Assembly (NCBI GenBank): GCA_900120395.1
Contig: LT635552.1
Span: forward strand, 309,944-373,943
Length of the DNA stretch: 64,000 bases
From: Porphyromonadaceae bacterium FC4
Lineage (GTDB): Bacteria; Bacteroidota; Bacteroidia; Bacteroidales; Porphyromonadaceae
Direction: 5' to 3'
Made by a program: the position numbers and the translations under genes. Position 1 is the first letter of the stretch. The number at the start of each line of letters is the position of its first letter. Positions 59,513-64,000 of this stretch are shown here, piece by piece. The notes under the pieces are model-generated. The model saw nothing but the letters and a program-made list of their open reading frames with translations. It was not told the origin of the DNA and did not search any database.

Positions 59513-60739
59513 ATGCAGAATCAGTCCACTTCGCAAGAGCAAGCGACACCAAAAGGGTTATTGCAGCAACGTCTTGCAGACTTTGACATTCCACAACGCT
59601 TCAAGGAGCAGGGGATCTACCCTTATTTTAGAGAGATAGAAGGCAAGCAGGGACCGATCGTGAACATGGACGGGCATGACGTGCTCATGTTTGGCTCCAA
59701 CGCCTATACTGCGCTCACGTATGATGATCGCGTCATCCAGGCAGGAGTCGATGCGCTCATTAAGTACGGTTCGGGATGTGCCGGCTCACGGTTTCTCAAC
59801 GGCACCCTCGACTTGCACACCGTACTGGAGCGGGAGATAGCTGACTTTGTGGGCAAGGACGAAGCGCTCTGCTTCACCACCGGCTTCACGGTCAACTCCG
59901 GAGTCATCCCCGCACTGGTCGGACGAAACGACTACATCCTCTACGACAGTCGTGTCCATGCATCCATCATAGATGGCAGGCGGCTGGCTCAGGCTAAGCA
60001 GCTACGCTTCAAACACAACGATATGGAGGATCTTGAGCGACTGCTCCAAAAGTGCAAGCCCGATGCGGTCAAGCTTATCGTGGTGGACGGCGTCTTTTCG
60101 ATGGAGGGAGACCTCGCACCTATCCCGGAGCTTGTGGAGCTTCGAAATAAATACAACGCCACCCTAATGGTGGACGAAGCGCATGGCGTGGGCGTATTTG
60201 GAGAGACCGGTGCGGGGGTATGCCAGCATTTTGGACTCACCGATGAGGTAGACCTCATCATGGGTACCTTTAGCAAGTCGCTTGCGTCAATCGGCGGGTT
60301 CATCGCGACCGATCACATCACTGCCAACTATCTGCGCCACAATGCGCGCACCTTCATCTTCTCTGCCTCGTGCAGCCCGGCAGCGACTGCCTGTGCTCTG
60401 GAGGCACTACGCATCCTCCGGACTGAGACGCAGATCCTCACAGACCTATGGGAGGTGACTGAGTATGCGCTCAAGCGTTTTCGTGAAGAGGGTTTTGAGA
60501 TCGGACCGACAGAGTCCCCCATCATCCCCCTCTATGTGCGTGATACAGAAAAGACCTTCAAGGTTACCGCACGTGCTCTGGAGGAGGGGGTCTTCATCAA
60601 TCCCGTAATCCCCCCGGCATGTGCGCCAAACGACACGCTCGTGCGCTTTGCCCTGATGGCTAAGCACACGCATGAGCAAGTAGAGGAGGCGGTGAAGCGT
60701 CTCAAACACTGCTTTTTGGAGCTCGGTATCATTGACTAA
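59513..60739 (+). CDS. spt: Serine palmitoyltransferase
   Basis: 408 residues from ATG 59513 (an ATG at 59465 gives a 16-residue basic extension not expected in the family). An alpha-oxoamine synthase of the PLP fold type I: VLMFGSNAYTALTYDDRV, the glycine-rich GSGCAGSRFLNGTLDLH, VDEAHGVGVFGETGAG, and the PLP lysine in IMGTFSKSLASIGGF. Members closest in style in Bacteroidota condense serine with palmitoyl-CoA to give 3-ketosphinganine, the first step of sphingolipid synthesis; glycine C-acetyltransferase (Kbl) is the main alternative, but a partner threonine dehydrogenase is absent. It overlaps an SDR gene by 8 bp. Confidence 0.88.
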   Translation: MQNQSTSQEQATPKGLLQQRLADFDIPQRFKEQGIYPYFREIEGKQGPIVNMDGHDVLMFGSNAYTALTYDDRVIQAGVDALIKYGSGCAGSRFLNGTLDLHTVLEREIADFVGKDEALCFTTGFTVNSGVIPALVGRNDYILYDSRVHASIIDGRRLAQAKQLRFKHNDMEDLERLLQKCKPDAVKLIVVDGVFSMEGDLAPIPELVELRNKYNATLMVDEAHGVGVFGETGAGVCQHFGLTDEVDLIMGTFSKSLASIGGFIATDHITANYLRHNARTFIFSASCSPAATACALEALRILRTETQILTDLWEVTEYALKRFREEGFEIGPTESPIIPLYVRDTEKTFKVTARALEEGVFINPVIPPACAPNDTLVRFALMAKHTHEQVEEAVKRLKHCFLELGIID

Positions 60740-61709
60740 AAAACCACGCATACTCATCACCGGAGCCACCGGCTTCATCGGCACCTACGTCCTACGACTG
60801 GCACTCGAAAAAGAGTGGGATACCTATGTCGCAGTACGGCGTGAGAGTGCCACCCGGGTACTCGCCGGTCTACCCATCACGCGAGTGGAGATGGACTATG
60901 CCGACACCGAGCAGATGAGACACGCACTTACGGAGCTGCCGCCCATGGACTACATCGTACATATGGCAGGGCTGACCAAGGCTCTCTCGGCGGAGGCATA
61001 CATGGAGGTCAATGCCGAAAACACCCGTCGGCTCCTAGAGGCGATCGAAGCACAGAGTCACCGTCCTGAGCGCTTCCTTCTCATGAGCAGCATGGGAAGC
61101 TATGGTCCCGTCAGCGGAGACAAGCCCCTGAGAGCGGATATGCCCCAGAAGCCCAACACCCTCTACGGTCTCAGCAAGCTCCGAGCAGAGCAGTATCTCC
61201 GCAGCAGCTCAGTGCCATACACCATCCTCTGTCCCACGGGGGTCTATGGCAAGGGGGACGAGGACTACCATATTTCGATCGATGCCATGCGCAAGGGGGT
61301 CAACTTTCTCTCCGGGACCACGCCCCAAAAACTCAGCTTCGTCCACGTGGCAGACGTAGCCCGGGCAGTCTTCTTTTTGCTCCGGCATCCCGATGCTCAG
61401 GGGCAGACCTACCTGATCAGTGATGGCAAGAGCTACACCGATAGTGACTACACCGCTATCGTCTCATCGCTCTTCCAACGTCCGATCCGAGAAGTACGGG
61501 TCCCGCTACCCATCATTCGCCTAGCATGCCGCATCGGAGACTACCATGGACGGCTGCGCCACAGCCCGCGCCTCCTCAATAGCGACAAGTACCACATCCT
61601 CACGCAGCGCAACTGGCACTGCGACTGCTCACCACTCTTGGAGCTCGGCTTCACACCACTCTACGACCTCAGGAGCGGACTGGAGGAGGTACTAAAAGAC
61701 AATCTGTAA
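60732..61709 (+). CDS. NAD(P)-dependent epimerase/dehydratase-type SDR, possible 3-ketosphinganine reductase
   Basis: 325 residues with a TTG start that overlaps the spt stop by 8 bp. An extended SDR: Rossmann motif ITGATGFIGTYVLRLAL, HMAGLTKA in the middle, catalytic Ser/Tyr/Lys as SSMGSYG then YGLSKLRAE, and FVHVADVARAVFFLLRHP. Extended SDRs are normally sugar-nucleotide epimerases, but one of this class in Bacteroides thetaiotaomicron has been reported as a 3-ketosphinganine reductase. The translational coupling to spt makes this second step of sphingolipid synthesis a reasonable inference here; it is not shown by the sequence alone. Confidence 0.83.
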   Translation: MTKKPRILITGATGFIGTYVLRLALEKEWDTYVAVRRESATRVLAGLPITRVEMDYADTEQMRHALTELPPMDYIVHMAGLTKALSAEAYMEVNAENTRRLLEAIEAQSHRPERFLLMSSMGSYGPVSGDKPLRADMPQKPNTLYGLSKLRAEQYLRSSSVPYTILCPTGVYGKGDEDYHISIDAMRKGVNFLSGTTPQKLSFVHVADVARAVFFLLRHPDAQGQTYLISDGKSYTDSDYTAIVSSLFQRPIREVRVPLPIIRLACRIGDYHGRLRHSPRLLNSDKYHILTQRNWHCDCSPLLELGFTPLYDLRSGLEEVLKDNL

Positions 61710-61731
61710 AACCCTAGATAACACTAAGAAT

Positions 61732-63417
61732 ATGGCAGACGATAAGAAAGTTATTTTCTCGATGGTAGGCGTAAGCAAGACCTACCCACCGAGCAAGCAG
61801 GTGCTCAAGAACATCTACCTCAGTTTTTTCTACGGAGCAAAGATCGGCATTGTCGGTCTCAATGGCAGCGGAAAGTCTTCCCTGCTCAAGATCATCGCCG
61901 GTATCGACCGTGACTACTCAGGCGAGGTGGTCTATGCCTCCCCCGAGTACCGCGTCGGCTACCTGGAGCAGGAGCCGCAGCTCAATGACGAGCTCACCGT
62001 CAAGGAGGTCGTCATGGAGGGAGCGGCAGAGACGGTTGCTCTGCTGAAGGAGTTTGATGAAGTAAACAACGCCTTTGGCGACCCCGATGTCCTAGAGGAC
62101 CCCGACAAGATGGACGCCCTGCTCGCCCGACAAGCCGAGATCCAGGACAAGCTGGACGCACACGATGCCTGGAGCCTCGACACCAAGCTCGAGCGCGCCA
62201 TGGACGCCCTCCGCTGTCCGCCTGCCGACCAACCAGTGCGAGAACTTTCGGGTGGAGAGCGACGCCGGGTGGCACTGTGCCGTCTCCTGATCCAAGAGCC
62301 GGAGATCCTGCTCCTGGACGAGCCGACCAACCACCTCGATGCCGAGAGCATCGACTGGCTGGAGCAGCACCTGCAGCGGTACAAGGGTACCGTCATCTGC
62401 ATCACGCACGACCGCTACTTCCTGGACCACGTGGCAGGATGGATCCTGGAGCTGGACCGAGGCGAGGGCATCCCATGGAAGGGCAACTACTCCAGCTGGC
62501 TGGAACAAAAGAGCACACGGATGGCACAGGAGGAGAAGCAAACCTCCAAGCGTGCAAAAGCCCTAAAGAGGGAGCTGGAGTGGATCAATATGGCGCCAAA
62601 GGCACGCCACGCCAAAGGAAAGGCGCGCCTCAACAGTTACGACGCCCTGCTGAATCAGGAGACAAAGGAGAAGGAAGCTACCCTCGAGATCTACATTCCC
62701 AACGGGCCGAGACTCGGAAACAAGGTGATAGAGGCGCAAGGAGTCAAGAAAGCATACGGAGAGAAGGTACTTTTTGACGACCTAAACTTCATGCTCCCAC
62801 CCAACGGCATCGTAGGAGTGATCGGACCAAACGGTGCCGGGAAGTCCACTATGTTCAAGATGATCATGGGTATGGAGCAGCCCGACGAGGGAACGTTTGA
62901 GGTGGGCGAAACCGTCGTCATCGGCTATGCCGACCAGACACACAAAGCGATTGATCCCGAGAAATCGGTCTATGAGGTGATCTCCGGCGGGCAAGATCTC
63001 ATCAAGGTAGGCAACCAAGAGATGAACGCTCGGGCGTATCTGAGCCGTTTCAACTTCAATGGAGCCGATCAAGAAAAGCCCTGCAAGGTACTCTCGGGCG
63101 GTGAGCGCAACAGACTCCACCTGGCACTGACGCTCCGCTCTGGTGGCAATGTACTCCTGCTTGACGAGCCGACCAACGACATTGACATCAACACACTTCG
63201 AGCATTGGAGGAAGGTCTCGAGAACTTTGCCGGCTGTGCCGTCGTCATCTCGCACGACCGTTGGTTCTTAGACAGGATCTGCACCCACATCCTAGCCTTT
63301 GAGGGAGATGGCAACACCTTCTTCTACGAGGGTACCTACTCCGAGTACGAGGAGGACAAAGTCCGCCGCCTGGGCGAAGATGCTATCCCAAAACGCCGCT
63401 ACCGCAGCTTGATCTAA
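61732..63417 (+). CDS. ettA: ABC-F translation factor, EttA type
   Basis: 561 residues, two ABC domains and no membrane part. Walker A GLNGSGKSSLLK and GPNGAGKSTMFK, signatures LSGGERRRVALC and LSGGERNRLHLA, Walker B LLLDEPTNHLD and LLLDEPTNDID. The linker between domains (ELEWINMAPKARHAKGKARLNSYD) has the form of the P-site tRNA interaction motif of EttA. It binds the ribosomal E site and gates the first elongation cycle according to ATP level. Starts 22 bp after the SDR gene. Confidence 0.93.
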   Translation: MADDKKVIFSMVGVSKTYPPSKQVLKNIYLSFFYGAKIGIVGLNGSGKSSLLKIIAGIDRDYSGEVVYASPEYRVGYLEQEPQLNDELTVKEVVMEGAAETVALLKEFDEVNNAFGDPDVLEDPDKMDALLARQAEIQDKLDAHDAWSLDTKLERAMDALRCPPADQPVRELSGGERRRVALCRLLIQEPEILLLDEPTNHLDAESIDWLEQHLQRYKGTVICITHDRYFLDHVAGWILELDRGEGIPWKGNYSSWLEQKSTRMAQEEKQTSKRAKALKRELEWINMAPKARHAKGKARLNSYDALLNQETKEKEATLEIYIPNGPRLGNKVIEAQGVKKAYGEKVLFDDLNFMLPPNGIVGVIGPNGAGKSTMFKMIMGMEQPDEGTFEVGETVVIGYADQTHKAIDPEKSVYEVISGGQDLIKVGNQEMNARAYLSRFNFNGADQEKPCKVLSGGERNRLHLALTLRSGGNVLLLDEPTNDIDINTLRALEEGLENFAGCAVVISHDRWFLDRICTHILAFEGDGNTFFYEGTYSEYEEDKVRRLGEDAIPKRRYRSLI

Positions 63418-63460
63418 AGGGGGTGCAAAAGCACCGGCGCTGAGAAGTAAACCAAATTTG

Positions 63461-63490
63461 TTGTGGAAATGAAATAAATTGGTAACTTTG
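63461..63490 (+). promoter_or_regulatory. Promoter of tRNA-His
   Basis: TTG (63461-63463), 19-bp spacer, TAACTTTG (63483-63490), 31 bp before the tRNA. Confidence 0.55.
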
Positions 63491-63521
63491 CCCAGCAATC
63501 CTCCGACGAGGATGCAAATAC

Positions 63522-63595
63522 GGTGACCGTAGCTCAGTTGGCAGAGCATTGGATTGTGGTTCCAAGGGTCGAGGGTTCGAGCCCCTTCGGTCACC
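63522..63595 (+). tRNA. tRNA-His (GTG)
   Basis: 74 nt. The acceptor stem GGTGACCG pairs with CGGTCACC over 8 bp, so the extra G at position -1 facing C73, the mark of tRNA-His, is encoded. D-arm GCTCAGTTGGCAGAGC, anticodon arm TTGGATTGTGGTTCCAA with GTG, and T-arm GAGGGTTCGAGCCCC are all regular. The 3' CCA is not encoded, consistent with need for the CCA-adding enzyme at 2415-3872. Confidence 0.96.
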
Positions 63596-63606
63596 CGAAT
63601 CTTTTC

Positions 63607-63645
63607 AGCGAGACCGGACTTACTACAGTCCGGTCTCGCTTTTTG
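63607..63645 (+). terminator. Terminator after tRNA-His
   Basis: Perfect 14-bp stem AGCGAGACCGGACT (63607-63620) with its complement (63627-63640), then T residues. Confidence 0.85.
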
Positions 63646-64000
63646 TATCCACCGGTCGCCCGTACCGGACCTAAGTGTCCGTCCGCCGGTAGGCAGGTGT
63701 CCGACTATCTTTGTCGGGGGATTTTGCGGGATGGAAAATTGTGGGTACCTTTGCAGTCCGAACCGATCAAAACGTCCTCGTAGGAGGTCGTCGGTGCGGC
63801 AAAAGAGAGATCATAGACATATTGGCAAAGTAGAAATACTCCGGGGTATTTGTTTCTTTTAGGAGGAATGGATGTTTCGGGGTAGCGTTAAAAGTAATAG
63901 AGTAAAGACGAAATAGGTGGCTGATGCTGTCCTTGCCGGTTTTTCGGTGTGGGTGGTGTTGGCTGCGACACGCGAGTAATTTATTTTAGATCAGATTTTG
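63646..64000 (+). other. Promoter and leader region, perhaps of an rRNA operon beyond the window
   Basis: No protein gene. A promoter at 63723-63753 (TTTG, 19-bp spacer, TACCTTTG) and another -7 box at 63706-63713 (TATCTTTG) face outward. The stretch around 63808-63835 (GAGATCATAGACATATTGGCAAAGTAG) resembles the TTTGACATATTGG leader/boxA-type element found by rRNA genes of Bacteroidota. An rRNA operon just to the right would fit; the window ends before any 16S sequence. Confidence 0.4.
63723..63753 (+). promoter_or_regulatory. Outward-facing promoter near the right edge
   Basis: TTTG (63723-63726), 19-bp spacer, TACCTTTG (63746-63753): full consensus match with no coding sequence in the next 240 bp. 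Confidence 0.55.

Overview
The window looks like a chromosomal segment of a Porphyromonas-type member of the Bacteroidota. The support is a complete hmuYRSTUV-type heme uptake operon, serine palmitoyltransferase for sphingolipid synthesis, a TamB plus lipoprotein-TamA pair, a DUF6377 regulator, a SusC-type N-terminal fragment, and many promoters of the Bacteroidota form TTTG-N19-20-TAnnTTTG. Base composition is high for the group (mid-50s % G+C by eye). Almost all assignments rest on reading protein sequences and recalled families; no database search was run.

Layout. 1-5250: end of an Mrp/ApbC ATPase, NhaA, then on the minus strand GtrA, a GT2 glycosyltransferase and a CCA-adding-type nucleotidyltransferase. 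5995-14776: minus-strand hmu operon (HmuY hemophore, HmuR receptor, HmuS CobN-like protein, HmuT/U/V membrane proteins). 15220-21876: a cupin lipoprotein, then pgk and a tightly packed minus-strand parA-parB-DUF5683-mltD-hemH group. 22240-29359: tamB-tamA. 29713-33596: ECF sigma factor, a low-G+C gap, a truncated SusC-like fragment and a DUF6377 sensor/regulator. 34572-36616: two convergent glycosyltransferases with overlapping stop codons. 36855-44901: tsaE, a small membrane protein, a TPR protein, a lipoprotein, a YifB/ComM ATPase, thiamine pyrophosphokinase, RNase H and a BASS-like transporter. 45400-56191: M3 peptidase, panB, a TRIC-family protein, rsmH, a nucleoside kinase, hemE and a GH2 beta-galactosidase. 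56419-59342: a transposable unit. 59513-63417: serine palmitoyltransferase, an SDR that may be its pathway partner, and an EttA-type ABC-F ATPase. 63522-63595: tRNA-His, followed by a promoter and a leader that may belong to an rRNA operon beyond the window.

Three features stand out. (1) The unit at 56419-59342 holds an IS256-type (zinc-ribbon variant) transposase and an unrelated lipoprotein gene. The IS right end is present twice as a 111-bp direct repeat, once on each side of the lipoprotein gene. A 9-bp direct repeat (CAAATTTTT) flanks the whole 2.9-kb unit, and removing the unit restores a normal copy of a local repeat. This suggests transposase and cargo moved together, with the inner IS end supplying part of the cargo promoter. 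(2) A dispersed element of about 93 bp, made of two tandem half-units each carrying TTTCC-AGTA-GGAAA, is present eight times in gaps between genes. In one case it supplies the C-terminus and stop codon of a transporter gene. (3) Five gaps hold clusters of G+C-rich hairpins whose stems show compensatory changes between copies; four of the five lie directly beside a copy of the 93-bp element.

Heme is a recurring theme: uptake (hmu), ferrochelatase (hemH) and uroporphyrinogen decarboxylase (hemE) all lie within 50 kb. Envelope functions (TamAB, GtrA/GT2, MltD, sphingolipid genes, glycosyltransferases) make up much of the rest.
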